Source: CAVQZA01 sp963718355 (lineage in GTDB: Bacteria; Actinomycetota; Thermoleophilia; Gaiellales; Gaiellaceae). Taken from it: a stretch of DNA of 64,000 nucleotides. A program made the position numbers and the translations under genes. Location of the stretch: NCBI GenBank assembly GCA_963718355.1, contig CAVQZA010000014.1:31146-95145 (forward strand). Direction: 5' to 3'. This document shows, one piece after another, positions 24,582 through 33,132 of this stretch. The stretch's first letter is position 1. Each line of letters begins with the position of its first letter. The notes beneath the pieces were generated by a model. That model ran no database searches. It was given only the letters and a program-made list of their open reading frames with translations, and was not told where the DNA came from.

Positions 24582-25475
24582 GTGCCGAAGCGGTCCCAGG
24601 ACGCAGGCTCAGTGTTGTCGGAGCGGGAGCGGGGATTCGCACCTGGACGGAGCATGGACAAGGATGCCGACCCAATGGTCCCCGCCGATAACGTCTCTCC
24701 CGGCGAAGACCCGGCCGAACACGCGCGTCGGCTCGCATTCGAACTGCGAGGCGAGCCTGGTCTCGAAGCCGTCACCGAAGTGCTCGAGGCGCTGAGCTTG
24801 CAACTCGAGGCTGCGCGGCGCCGGCTCGTGCGTTTCGGGTTCGACCTCCACGACGGGGTGCTCCAGGACGTCGCCGCGCTCGGCACAGACCTCCACCTCT
24901 TCCACGACCAGCTCGAGGTGTCGCTCTCCGGCCACGAGCATGCGACTCGGTTGGCCGGCCGCGTCGAAGACGTGATCGCGAGGCTCGTGGTCATCGACAA
25001 GAGCCTGCGTGAGCTCGCGACCTCGGCGGAGTCCTCGTCGCTTCTCCGTGGGCCGCTAACGGCGACACTGGAAGCCGCGGCGGTCTCATACGAGGGGTCG
25101 CTGTCGATCAGCCTGAACCTCGATCGCGAGCTCGACGATGTGGCCTTGACGGACTCGCAACGCATCGCCCTGGTCCGGATCGTTCAGGGAGCGCTCGCCA
25201 ATGTCGTACAACACAGCGGCGCGACAACGGCAACAGTAGCGGCTCGCTGCCTTTCGGAGGGCATCGAGGCCGAGATCAGAGACGACGGAACCGGCTTCGA
25301 CATCCAGCCCACACTGCGTCAAGCGGCGGACAATGGTCGGATCGGCCTCGTTGCGATGCGCGAGCGCGCGCGCATGCTCGGCGGAGAGTTCGGAATCGAG
25401 TCCAGGCCGGGCGGCCCGACGCGCGTTCGGGTGCTGCTGCCATACTGGCGCCCGGACCGCGTCGCCGGACCCTGA
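24582..25475 (+). CDS. Soluble sensor histidine kinase, NarX/DegS/LiaS type
   Basis: A 297-residue kinase without transmembrane helices. The HisKA_3 dimerisation domain contains the phospho-accepting histidine in FGFDLHDGVLQDVAAL (near residue 90), and the HATPase domain shows NVVQHSGATTATV, RDDGTGFD and GRIGLVAMRERARMLGGEF. Kinases of this kind phosphorylate NarL-type regulators, and three such regulators lie within 8 kb, so it is the natural partner of the pair at 19 and 23 kb. The N-terminal 75 residues are not a recognised sensor domain. GTG 24582 follows GGAAGGAG closely; ATG at residue 25 is an alternative. Confidence 0.88.
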   Translation: MPKRSQDAGSVLSERERGFAPGRSMDKDADPMVPADNVSPGEDPAEHARRLAFELRGEPGLEAVTEVLEALSLQLEAARRRLVRFGFDLHDGVLQDVAALGTDLHLFHDQLEVSLSGHEHATRLAGRVEDVIARLVVIDKSLRELATSAESSSLLRGPLTATLEAAAVSYEGSLSISLNLDRELDDVALTDSQRIALVRIVQGALANVVQHSGATTATVAARCLSEGIEAEIRDDGTGFDIQPTLRQAADNGRIGLVAMRERARMLGGEFGIESRPGGPTRVRVLLPYWRPDRVAGP

Positions 25476-25699
25476 CGACCGGGACGCCCGACTAGCCGAA
25501 TGAAGGGGAGACGTCCGAGCTCCGTGAGGCGAACGACAGCCCGTCGCCCCGACGCGTGATTTCTGGCGCGTGGTCTCGCGCGTACGACGTGTTTCGCGTC
25601 AAGACGGGGCACCGAGGGCGGGGGAATTCCAAGACGACCTCTACGTTGGTCGGGTGACTTCTGGCCGTGTGCAGGCTGGCCTGCCAACTGGCCTGGACG

Positions 25700-25705
25700 T
25701 ACCGT
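25700..25705 (+). promoter_or_regulatory. Leaderless -10 element for the glycosyltransferase operon
   Basis: TACCGT ends 7 nt before the ATG at 25713. Just upstream are two direct copies of CTGGCCTG, 12 bp apart (25677-25696), in the -35 region, and a CTGGAC half-site (25693-25698) overlaps the second copy, which could be a binding site for a regulator. Confidence 0.4.
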
Positions 25706-25712
25706 CTTACTT

Positions 25713-26924
25713 ATGGGCGGCACGACCTGTTGGATTGAGACGGAGGGCGCGGAGCCGTACGCGGCGCTGCCCGTCCCGCGCACCGATGTGCCGGCCCAAC
25801 TCGAACTGAGGCAAAGGACGGCGGTGCTCGTCGCCTGCAAGAACGGTGAGGCGACGATCGGCAACGTCGTGCGCTCCGTCGGCGCTCAGGCCGACGTGTT
25901 CGTCGTGTCCGACGGCTCGGAAGACCAGACGGTCGCGGAGGCGACGCGGGCCGGAGCGCGTGTACTCGACCGCGAGATCAGCGGCGGGAAGCCGGACGCC
26001 CTGCGCGCGGGCAATCTCGCCTTTCGGCTAGGAGAGTCGTACGACTATGTCGCCGTGCTGGACGACGACACGACGATCGAGCCTGAGTACGTCGAGAAGA
26101 TCGTCACGAAGATGGATGCCGATCCTAAAATCGCGGCGGCATCTGGTCGTATTGAGTCCGTATGGGATTATCGCCGGCGATGGAACGTCCTGATCGCCAT
26201 GCGCGCGTTTATGTACTGGTCCTACCAGACGACCATCAAGCGGGGACAGAACGCCTTCAAGGTGGTCAACGTCATTTGCGGGGCGAATACCGTGTTCCGC
26301 GCAGAGGTGTTCGGCAAGCTGATCGTGGAAGACGCGCCGTATGCGATCGACGACATGTACTGGCTGGCAGAAATCATCCGTCAGCAGCTAGGCCGGGTCG
26401 CGTATGTCCACGAGGCGAGATCCTGGACGATGGATCCGCACCGGTTCAGCGACTGGTACCGCCAGACGGTTCGGTGGTCGTGGGGTCAGTTTCAGTCGAT
26501 TCGAGGGCACCACCTCGGCTGGCCGATCTCTCGCGACCCCCACGCGCGCTTCCGTTTGCGGTTCTCGTGGTTCGACACGGCCTATCTCGCGCTGCTGCTC
26601 GACTGGGCGCCGTACATGCTCGAACCGCTTCTCATTCCGATCGTTGCGCTGCTCCTCAGCGGCTGGGTCGACCCGATCTGGTTCCTCGTCTACTACGTCG
26701 GAATGAGTTATCTGTGGATCGGGATTGCATCGATCGCGCTGAGGAAGCCGCGACTCATCGTGCTGGCGCCGGCGATCATGCTGCTCGACCTCGTGTATCG
26801 GGTCACGATGATGCACGCGCTGATCAAGACGATTGCTCGCCCCACCATCGCAACATGCAAGTGGGACTCTCCAACGCGATTCGAAGCCGAGGAGGTGCCG
26901 AGTGATTCCACCCGCGCAGCGTGA
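25713..26924 (+). CDS. Processive family 2 glycosyltransferase (polysaccharide synthase)
   Basis: A 403-residue membrane enzyme predicted to polymerise a surface polysaccharide from nucleotide sugars. The GT-A domain has VACKNGEATI, VVSDGSEDQT and the DXD-type VLDDDTTIEPEY, then a YAIDDMYWLAEI block and the QxxRW motif in RQTVRWSWGQ (near residue 250), the mark of processive synthases such as hyaluronan, cellulose and PNAG synthases. Three to four C-terminal helices (about residues 288-385) form the export channel. The next gene is an epimerase 77 bp downstream and then an Ig/NodB-type protein, so this is a polysaccharide operon. The polymer is unknown. Confidence 0.88.
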   Translation: MGGTTCWIETEGAEPYAALPVPRTDVPAQLELRQRTAVLVACKNGEATIGNVVRSVGAQADVFVVSDGSEDQTVAEATRAGARVLDREISGGKPDALRAGNLAFRLGESYDYVAVLDDDTTIEPEYVEKIVTKMDADPKIAAASGRIESVWDYRRRWNVLIAMRAFMYWSYQTTIKRGQNAFKVVNVICGANTVFRAEVFGKLIVEDAPYAIDDMYWLAEIIRQQLGRVAYVHEARSWTMDPHRFSDWYRQTVRWSWGQFQSIRGHHLGWPISRDPHARFRLRFSWFDTAYLALLLDWAPYMLEPLLIPIVALLLSGWVDPIWFLVYYVGMSYLWIGIASIALRKPRLIVLAPAIMLLDLVYRVTMMHALIKTIARPTIATCKWDSPTRFEAEEVPSDSTRAA

Positions 26925-27001
26925 TCAGGGTCATCCCTGCGCACATGTTCGATCGCACATGTTCTATGTCTCAAAACCCTCCGAGGACAGAGGAGTCTGA
27001 C

Positions 27002-27985
27002 GTGAAAGTACTCATCACCGGCGGAGCGGGCTTCATCGGCTCGCACCTCACGGAATTACTGCTTGCCTCCGGCGACGAGGTCTACGCTCTCGACGATCTC
27101 TCAACCGGGTCGCTCGCAAACATCGCCCGGTTCACCGACGATCAGCGCTATCACCTCGTGATCGACAGCGTTCTCCATCCCGCGGTCGTCAATGAGCTCG
27201 TGAACAAGGTCGACGTCGTCTACCACCTGGCTGCGGCCGTGGGGGTGAAGACGATCGTGGAGCAGCCCGTGAGGACGCTCCGCGTGAACCTCGAGGGCAC
27301 GGAGACCGTGCTCGCCGCGTGTTGCACGTTCAACAAGCCGGTGCTCGTGGCGTCGACGTCGGAGGTCTACGGCGACCACCGCACGGAGGAGCCGCTTCGC
27401 GAGACCGCCCGCAGGATCTATGGCGCCACGACTCAGAAGCGTTGGGCGTACGCCGACTCCAAGGCGATGGACGAGTTCCTGGCGCTTGCGTATCACGAGG
27501 AGTACGACCTGAAGGCCGTGATCGTGCGGCTCTTCAACACGGTCGGCCCCCGGCAGACCGGGATGTACGGCATGGTCGTGCCCCGATTCGTCGAGCGTGC
27601 CTTGGCGAACGACGAGATCGAGATCTACGGTGACGGTCACCAGACTCGATGCTTCTGCCACGTCGAGGACACAATCCGCGCGCTGCGCGACCTGATGACC
27701 GACATCGACCGCACTGCGGGTCAGATCTACAACGTCGGCGCCAACAACCAGATCTCGATTCTCGGGCTCGCAGAGCGGATCAAGGAGCTGACCGGATCGA
27801 ACTCGGCGCTGGCGCACGTTCCGTTCAACGAGGTCTACGGCACCGGTATCGAAGACATGCTCCATCGCGTGCCGTGCACGGACAAGGTGCGCGAGGCGAT
27901 CGGCTGGGTGCCTAAGCACTCCCTGGTGGACATTCTCGAAGACGTCATTGCAGACGTCGCTGTGAGAGAGAGGGTTGCCGCATGA
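27002..27985 (+). CDS. NAD-dependent nucleotide-sugar epimerase/dehydratase (copy 1)
   Basis: A 327-residue extended short-chain dehydrogenase of the GalE/UDP-glucuronate decarboxylase group. It shows the NAD motif GGAGFIGSH, DDLSTGS, HLAAAVGV, the catalytic Ser/Thr in STSEVYGD, the YxxxK pair in WAYADSKAMDEF and RLFNTVGPRQ. It likely supplies a UDP-sugar for the preceding synthase. GTG 27002 was chosen because AGAGGAG precedes it. It ends in an ATGA overlap with the Ig-repeat gene. A close paralogue lies at 42850-43833. Confidence 0.88.
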   Translation: MKVLITGGAGFIGSHLTELLLASGDEVYALDDLSTGSLANIARFTDDQRYHLVIDSVLHPAVVNELVNKVDVVYHLAAAVGVKTIVEQPVRTLRVNLEGTETVLAACCTFNKPVLVASTSEVYGDHRTEEPLRETARRIYGATTQKRWAYADSKAMDEFLALAYHEEYDLKAVIVRLFNTVGPRQTGMYGMVVPRFVERALANDEIEIYGDGHQTRCFCHVEDTIRALRDLMTDIDRTAGQIYNVGANNQISILGLAERIKELTGSNSALAHVPFNEVYGTGIEDMLHRVPCTDKVREAIGWVPKHSLVDILEDVIADVAVRERVAA

Positions 27986-30900
27986 GAAGGTTGCTCTTCC
28001 TGCTGGTCGCCGGGCTGGCCGCATTTGCGGCCGGTCCGGCCGCCGCTGCGATCCAAGTAACGATCACCAGTCCGGCGTCGTCGGCGCACGTCGGCGACAT
28101 CGGCACCGTCTTGCCGGTCCAGATCAACGCGTCGGCGACCTCGGGCATCTACGGCGTCCAGCTGAACGTGGACGGTCAGCCGTATCCGGATGCCGCGACG
28201 TGGGACAGTACGCCGACCGGCCAGTACGTGTACGAGATCGATTGGAACACGACCGGGCTCACTGCCGGCACGCACCTGCTGTCGGTGACGGCGATGGACT
28301 GGTCCGTGGCGTTCCCTGACGGCTCGACGCAGGAATCGGACCCGGTCACCGTCGACGTCGGTCCCGCCTATCCGACAATCTCGCTGTCCGCTCCGACGTC
28401 GTTCACGTTCGTTCACGGCTCGAGCGTGCCCGTCGCGTCGTTGTTCACGAGCGCAGCGAATCCGCCGACCGTGCAGTTGTCAGCCGATGGCTCGTCGCTC
28501 GCGACGACCGTAGGCTCCGGCAGCGCGACGGCAACCTGGAATTCGACCTCCGTGCCGGACGGCTCGCACACGATCGGCGCCTCGATCGTCGATGCGCGTG
28601 GCAAGTCGGCCTCGGCGTCTGCGACCGTGACGGTGGACAACACTCCGCCGTCGACGTTCATCGCCTCCCCCGCCGCCAATAGCTTCTTCACGGGCTCATT
28701 GCCGACGACCGCGCATGCATCGGATGCGCACGGGATCGCGAGTGTGCAGTTCGCGATCGACGGCGTGCCGGCGGGAGGCGTGTTGACCTCTCCCGACGGC
28801 GGTAGCGGCTTCAACTACTCCTCGACGCTGAGCCTCGCTTCGCTCACGTCGGGGCCGCACCAGCTCACCGCGGTCGCAACCGACATGGCCGGCAACGCAA
28901 GTACGACTGCGGCCGTCGCGTTCTCGATCGGGGTCACTCCGCCCGCGGTTTCGATCGCGGCACCGCCGAACGGCAGCTTCGCGCACAGCAAGGTGACGGT
29001 GAACGCAAGTGTCACCGGCGGCGCATTGCCCGACTCAGCACAGCTCTATGTCGACGGCACCGCGAGCGGCGCTCCGATCACCTCGAGCCCATTTTCCTTC
29101 GCATGGAATACGACGGGGCTCACCGACGGCACGCACACGCTGATGGTGCGGGTCACCGACGCCCAGAGCCGGACGGCCTCGTCGGCCGTCGTCAACCAGA
29201 CGGTGGACAACACTGCTCCTTCGACGTTCGTGATCGCTCCCGCTGCGGGCTCGTTCTTCCAGGGCTCGCTGCCCGCGACCGCGCACGCCTCCGATGCATT
29301 TGGCGTAAAGAGCGTGCAGTTCGCGATCGACGGGACGTTGGTCGGCTCGCCGGTCACCGGCCCCGACGGCGGGACCGGCTTCAACTATTCGGCCACCCTC
29401 AGTCTGACCGGGCTGGCCAACGGAGCGCACGCGTTGACGAGCGTCGTCACCGACAACGCGGGCAACACTGCAACGTCGGCGTCTGTCTCGTTCTCGATCG
29501 GCTCCGGCCCGGCGACGGTCGTGGTGACTGTCCCTCCGGACTGGATGTTCGCGAGCAAGACGATCCCGGTGACAGCCACCGTGACAGGCGGCACGCCGCC
29601 GTTCGGGGCAACGCTGCTGGTGGACGGTGTTGCGACGGCCGTCGTGCCGACTATCGCCGGTAACGCGTACACGTTCGCGTGGAACACCACCACCCTGGCC
29701 GACGGAACCCACACGATCCAGGTCTCGGCCAAGGACGCGGCCAATCTGACGTCGAGCTCGCCGGTGCTGCACGAGACCGTCGACAACACGTTGCCCACTG
29801 CGGTGATGTACCAGCCGACCGCGGCAAACTCGCGCAACAACGGGCCGACGACCCTCCAGGTCCACGCCTCCGACGGGTTCGGCATCAAGTCCGTCCAGTT
29901 CACGGCGGACGGAATTCCCGTTGGGCCGCTCCTGACCGCGCCCGACGCGGGGCAGTCGTACCTCTACACGATCACGTTCGACACCTCGACGCTGACCGCG
30001 GGCTCGCACGGGATCTCGGCGGCCGTGACCGATCAGGCGGGCAATGTCACGAACGCGCCTCCGGTGACGATCACGACGGGGACGATCAGCTACTTGCCCG
30101 TGCTCAACTACCACGAGATCAATCCACCCGGTGGCTACTCCATCTACGACCAGACACCCGCCGAGGCCGATGCACAGCTCTCGTACTTGAAGACGAACGG
30201 CTACCAATCGGTCACGCTTCAGCAGTACCAGCAGTGGCTCGGAGGCGCGAACATCGGCGTCGCCAAGCCCGTGCTGATCACAGTCGACGACGGGATCAAG
30301 GACGAGCAGGCCTGGGATCCGATCCTGCAGAAGTATGGCTTCACCGCAGTGCTATACGTGGTCACCGGCTTTGCCGACAACACCACCCCCGGCGACTCCG
30401 ACCCCAACAACATGAGCTGGGCCAACATCCAGGCCCTCGTCGCGACCGGTCGCTGGCAGGTCGAATTCCACGCTGGCCAATATGGCCACGGCGACTCCTA
30501 TGCCGATACCCCGCCAGCGACGATCAACCTCGGCGGCGGGGTCACCCTGTCGTTCCCGTCCACCTGCCCGTACTTCTACAGCTGCCTCGGGACGCGAACC
30601 ACCACCACTGGCATCGGGCGGACGAGGAGAACTACGACGGCCACCGAGACGCCGGCACAGGCGGAGGCGAGGATCACCAGCGAGGTGGCTGCCGGCATGA
30701 CCGAGCTCAAGACCAAGATGCCGACCGCGGCGATGATCAGCTGGGCGCTCCCGTTCAACGACGCCGGCCAGTGGACGAACCTCTACAACGATCCCTCCGG
30801 AACCGTGCAGTCGTGGCTCCCGGGCTTCATGGCCTCGAAGTTCCCGGTCATCTTCACTCAGACAGACCCCGTCACCTACGCGCTCGCGTCTGGGACGGTT

Positions 30901-31005
30901 GGAGCGCTGAATGGATTCAACCGGCGCTACCGCTTCGAGGTGCACACCGACACCACGATCGCGCAGTTCGGAGCAGCGCTTAGGGATCCCGGCTTCGCGC
31001 ACTGA
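27982..31005 (+). CDS. Giant secreted Ig-like repeat protein with polysaccharide deacetylase-like domain
   Basis: A 1007-residue exported protein. After the signal peptide (residues 1-23) come about seven Ig/cadherin-like beta-sandwich repeats recognisable by VQ(F/L)xxDG strands and WNTT..DGTHTL turns (residues about 25-690). A NodB-type domain from about residue 704 follows (YLPVLNYHEI, LITVDDGIKDEQ). The NodB catalytic Asp pair is present as TVDDG, but the usual HxxxH zinc motif appears changed to HAGQYGH. It probably binds or deacetylates polysaccharide outside the cell. The ATG overlaps the epimerase stop (ATGA), so it belongs to the synthase operon. Whether it is still catalytic is uncertain. 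Confidence 0.85.
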   Translation: MRRLLFLLVAGLAAFAAGPAAAAIQVTITSPASSAHVGDIGTVLPVQINASATSGIYGVQLNVDGQPYPDAATWDSTPTGQYVYEIDWNTTGLTAGTHLLSVTAMDWSVAFPDGSTQESDPVTVDVGPAYPTISLSAPTSFTFVHGSSVPVASLFTSAANPPTVQLSADGSSLATTVGSGSATATWNSTSVPDGSHTIGASIVDARGKSASASATVTVDNTPPSTFIASPAANSFFTGSLPTTAHASDAHGIASVQFAIDGVPAGGVLTSPDGGSGFNYSSTLSLASLTSGPHQLTAVATDMAGNASTTAAVAFSIGVTPPAVSIAAPPNGSFAHSKVTVNASVTGGALPDSAQLYVDGTASGAPITSSPFSFAWNTTGLTDGTHTLMVRVTDAQSRTASSAVVNQTVDNTAPSTFVIAPAAGSFFQGSLPATAHASDAFGVKSVQFAIDGTLVGSPVTGPDGGTGFNYSATLSLTGLANGAHALTSVVTDNAGNTATSASVSFSIGSGPATVVVTVPPDWMFASKTIPVTATVTGGTPPFGATLLVDGVATAVVPTIAGNAYTFAWNTTTLADGTHTIQVSAKDAANLTSSSPVLHETVDNTLPTAVMYQPTAANSRNNGPTTLQVHASDGFGIKSVQFTADGIPVGPLLTAPDAGQSYLYTITFDTSTLTAGSHGISAAVTDQAGNVTNAPPVTITTGTISYLPVLNYHEINPPGGYSIYDQTPAEADAQLSYLKTNGYQSVTLQQYQQWLGGANIGVAKPVLITVDDGIKDEQAWDPILQKYGFTAVLYVVTGFADNTTPGDSDPNNMSWANIQALVATGRWQVEFHAGQYGHGDSYADTPPATINLGGGVTLSFPSTCPYFYSCLGTRTTTTGIGRTRRTTTATETPAQAEARITSEVAAGMTELKTKMPTAAMISWALPFNDAGQWTNLYNDPSGTVQSWLPGFMASKFPVIFTQTDPVTYALASGTVGALNGFNRRYRFEVHTDTTIAQFGAALRDPGFAH

Positions 31006-31049
31006 TCCACTCAAGCTAAAGCTGATTCGCCCGGACCTTCGACTTGATC

Positions 31050-31073
31050 GTGGTCTAGGTGAGGCTAGACCAC
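31050..31073. terminator. Hairpin after the polysaccharide operon
   Basis: GTGGTCTAG-gtgagg-CTAGACCAC forms a perfect 9-bp stem 45 nt after the stop of the Ig-repeat gene. No T-run follows directly, so it could be a weak terminator, an mRNA end-stabiliser or an operator for the next small genes. Confidence 0.4.
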
Positions 31074-31200
31074 CGGCACAAGCGAATTTGATTTTGACCG
31101 ACCCAGATTGCGCGAGGAGTCGGAACTCCTGAGGCCGGAAATTGCGACCGGACTTCCGGGGACGCTATTTAGAAAGCCCCTGAACTGGCGGAGGTACTAG

Positions 31201-31443
31201 ATGAAGCGAAAGTCGTTTTCCCGGAGAGCATGGATCGCCCTCGGCGTCCCCAGCGTTGCTCTTGCGACGGCAGTGTGCGGCCATGCGTTCTTCTCGACGA
31301 CCGGCAACGGCACCGGCTCCGGCTCCGGCACGGTCAACTCGAGCGACCTGACCCACAACACGCAGTACACGACGCAGGCAGCACAGACCGACGGTGAAGG
31401 AACCGCGAGCAACCAGCCGACCACCACCCTTACGGGGGCGTAG
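31201..31443 (+). CDS. Small secreted Gly/Ser/Thr-rich protein
   Basis: An 80-residue protein. The N-terminus (MKRKSFSRRAWIALGVPSVA and a hydrophobic core) ends in AFFSTTGNGTGSGS, very like the processed start of TasA/camelysin-type proteins that use SipW-like signal peptidases. The rest is Thr/Gln/Ser-rich and short, so it is either a mini-matrix protein or a truncated relative. GGAGG lies 7 nt before the ATG. It is followed by another small secreted protein after 6 bp. Confidence 0.65.
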   Translation: MKRKSFSRRAWIALGVPSVALATAVCGHAFFSTTGNGTGSGSGTVNSSDLTHNTQYTTQAAQTDGEGTASNQPTTTLTGA

Positions 31444-31449
31444 GAACAC

Positions 31450-31800
31450 ATGGCCGTCCGACGATACGCAGCGCTCGCCATAGCGGGCGCTGCGTTGCTC
31501 CTCGCTTCGCCGCTCATCGCGACTGCAGGGGCTCCGAAGCCGGCCACGGTCTCGATCGCGGTGACGAGCCTCAAGCTCCTAGACAACGACACGCGGGAAG
31601 TAACGTTCAAGGTGACATCGAAGCACCCGCTGAAGAGCTACTCCTGGAGCTTCGGCGACCCGTCGAGCGGAGCCCACAACCGGTCGACTTCGCCCCAGCC
31701 TCGGCACATCTTCGCCGCGCACAAGACCTACACGGTCACGCTCACAGCCACGACACGGACAGGTGCGCAAACAAACGCTACCGTCAAGCTCAAGCTCTAG
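31450..31800 (+). CDS. Small secreted PKD-like domain protein
   Basis: A 116-residue exported protein. The signal peptide covers residues 1-27 (ALAIAGAALLLASPLIATAG). A single PKD-type beta domain follows, with YSWSFGDPSSG, the conserved HIFAAHKTYTVTLTATT strand and a final VKLKL. PKD domains mediate protein-protein or protein-carbohydrate contacts at the surface. AGGA lies a few bases before the ATG, and it forms an operon with the preceding small protein. Confidence 0.75.
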   Translation: MAVRRYAALAIAGAALLLASPLIATAGAPKPATVSIAVTSLKLLDNDTREVTFKVTSKHPLKSYSWSFGDPSSGAHNRSTSPQPRHIFAAHKTYTVTLTATTRTGAQTNATVKLKL

Positions 31801-31803
31801 CGC

Positions 31804-32229
31804 CTAGCAGCGGTAACCGACGCCGAACACGGTAGGCCCGTCGTGGTTCGAGCCGGCGAACTCCCGGTTTGTGTTCCCTGGGCCACGTCGAAACCGGTGC
31901 CGGCCAACGGTCCGAGTCGCACGAGGTGCAGAGTGCTCGTCAGGCGGCGGGCCGTCGAGCCCACGCAGCCGGGCAGCGGCTGCTCAGCGCCAGCCAGTTC
32001 ACATACTCGCGAATCGGAGTCGGCACGGTGTCCGCGTCGCTGCTAGAGATCGGCTTGAACGTGACGATTGCCCAGGAGCCAAGGCCGGCGACGACAGCCA
32101 ATGCGGCGAAACCGAAGATCCACTTCGCGCCGCAAGCCTAGGACACGGGTCGGAATGCACGTTTCCACTCTCCCGCGGCTTCGGCCCAGCCTTTCGACCA
32201 GCGCCGGTAGGGCGTTGATCTGCCAGCAT
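31804..32229 (-). pseudogene. Frameshifted remnant of a membrane or secreted protein gene
   Basis: No single frame is open, but three consecutive minus-strand segments have strong third-position GC bias and protein-like text: a basic segment from an ATG at 32229, then WIFGFAALAVVAGLGSW (a membrane helix) with DTVPTPIREYVNWLALSSRC, then LHLVRLGPLAGTGFDVAQ, and finally NREFAGSNHDGPTVFGVGYR ending Cys-stop at 31804. They lie in different frames, which suggests a gene broken by about three frameshifts. It converges on the PKD-like gene. No family is recognised. Confidence 0.4.
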
Positions 32230-32237
32230 TTTCTCAC

Positions 32238-33065
32238 GTGAGTCAGCCGCTGAAACGAGTCGGAGGTTCAAAGCTGCAGCTGCGCGGTCTGCTCTCCGGT
32301 GCGGTTGGGCTCGTCCTCTTGCTGCCACTGCTGGCCAGTTGCGGCTCCGAACCAGCTTCGGAGGGCCCTGCCCAGTCCTACCGTCCGGCACCGCTCCTTA
32401 TCAGCAAGCCGGCCAAGCAGCCGTCCTGCAAAGCAGCTCTCGACTCGCGAGCGGCTCGATCGTACGCCGCGGTCGTCCGGAAGCTCGCAGTGGTTCGCGC
32501 GCGGCCCGGCGGCGGGAAGGTCGTCGGCCGATTCGGCGCAACCGATCAGAACGGCTACCCGACCGTGTTCGGCATCGTGGGAAAGCAGGCCGACCGTCAG
32601 TGCAAGGCGACGTGGTACCACGTGCAACTTCCCGTCAAGCCGAACGGCAGTACCGGCTGGGTTCGAGCCGGCGCGGTACGCGCGTATGCGATCGCCTCGA
32701 AGATCATCGTGCACCTGTCGACTCGGCGTCTCGTCGCCTATCACGCAGGCAAGCCGGTCCTGCGGGCGCCGGTCGCGGTGGGCTCTCCGCAAAGCCCGAC
32801 GCCGGTCGGCAGCTTCTACATCAATGAGCGGTTCATCCTCACGAATCCGAACGGCCCATTCGGAGTCGCCGCGCTCGGCATCTCCGCGCACTCGAACGTG
32901 CTGACCAACTGGGCGCAAGGAGGCCCAATCGCCCTCCACGGCACGGACGAGCCGTTGTCCATCGGCCACGCCGAGTCCCACGGCTGTGTCCGTCTCTCCA
33001 ACGCCGACATGCGGCGACTTCTTCCCTTCACGCCCGCAGGGACACCGGTGCTGATCCGCCCGTAA
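32238..33065 (+). CDS. L,D-transpeptidase lipoprotein (YkuD)
   Basis: A 275-residue lipoprotein that should form 3-3 cross-links in peptidoglycan or attach proteins to it. The lipobox LLASC is at about residues 31-35, followed by an SH3-like segment (residues about 75-150, LAVVRARPGGGKVVG) and the YkuD catalytic domain with IALHGTDE and the active-site SHGCVRLSN. GTG 32238 is the start. It lies directly downstream of the surface cluster and may be part of the envelope programme there. Confidence 0.92.
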   Translation: MSQPLKRVGGSKLQLRGLLSGAVGLVLLLPLLASCGSEPASEGPAQSYRPAPLLISKPAKQPSCKAALDSRAARSYAAVVRKLAVVRARPGGGKVVGRFGATDQNGYPTVFGIVGKQADRQCKATWYHVQLPVKPNGSTGWVRAGAVRAYAIASKIIVHLSTRRLVAYHAGKPVLRAPVAVGSPQSPTPVGSFYINERFILTNPNGPFGVAALGISAHSNVLTNWAQGGPIALHGTDEPLSIGHAESHGCVRLSNADMRRLLPFTPAGTPVLIRP

Positions 33066-33119
33066 CTCGCCACTTGTCGCACGGAGTCCATTGGACCTCC
33101 TGCAAGCCGGATATCCCCT

Positions 33120-33125
33120 TAGAAT
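33120..33125 (+). promoter_or_regulatory. Leaderless -10 element for mutY
   Basis: TAGAAT ends exactly 7 nt before the GTG at 33133. This decides the start against the upstream TTG at 33091. Confidence 0.5.
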
Positions 33126-33132
33126 CAAGTCG

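Noticed and set aside
28600..30000. Repeated DNA segments that might look like a repeat array
   Set aside because: They are imperfect in-frame Ig-domain repeats of one protein, with no regular spacers; not CRISPR.
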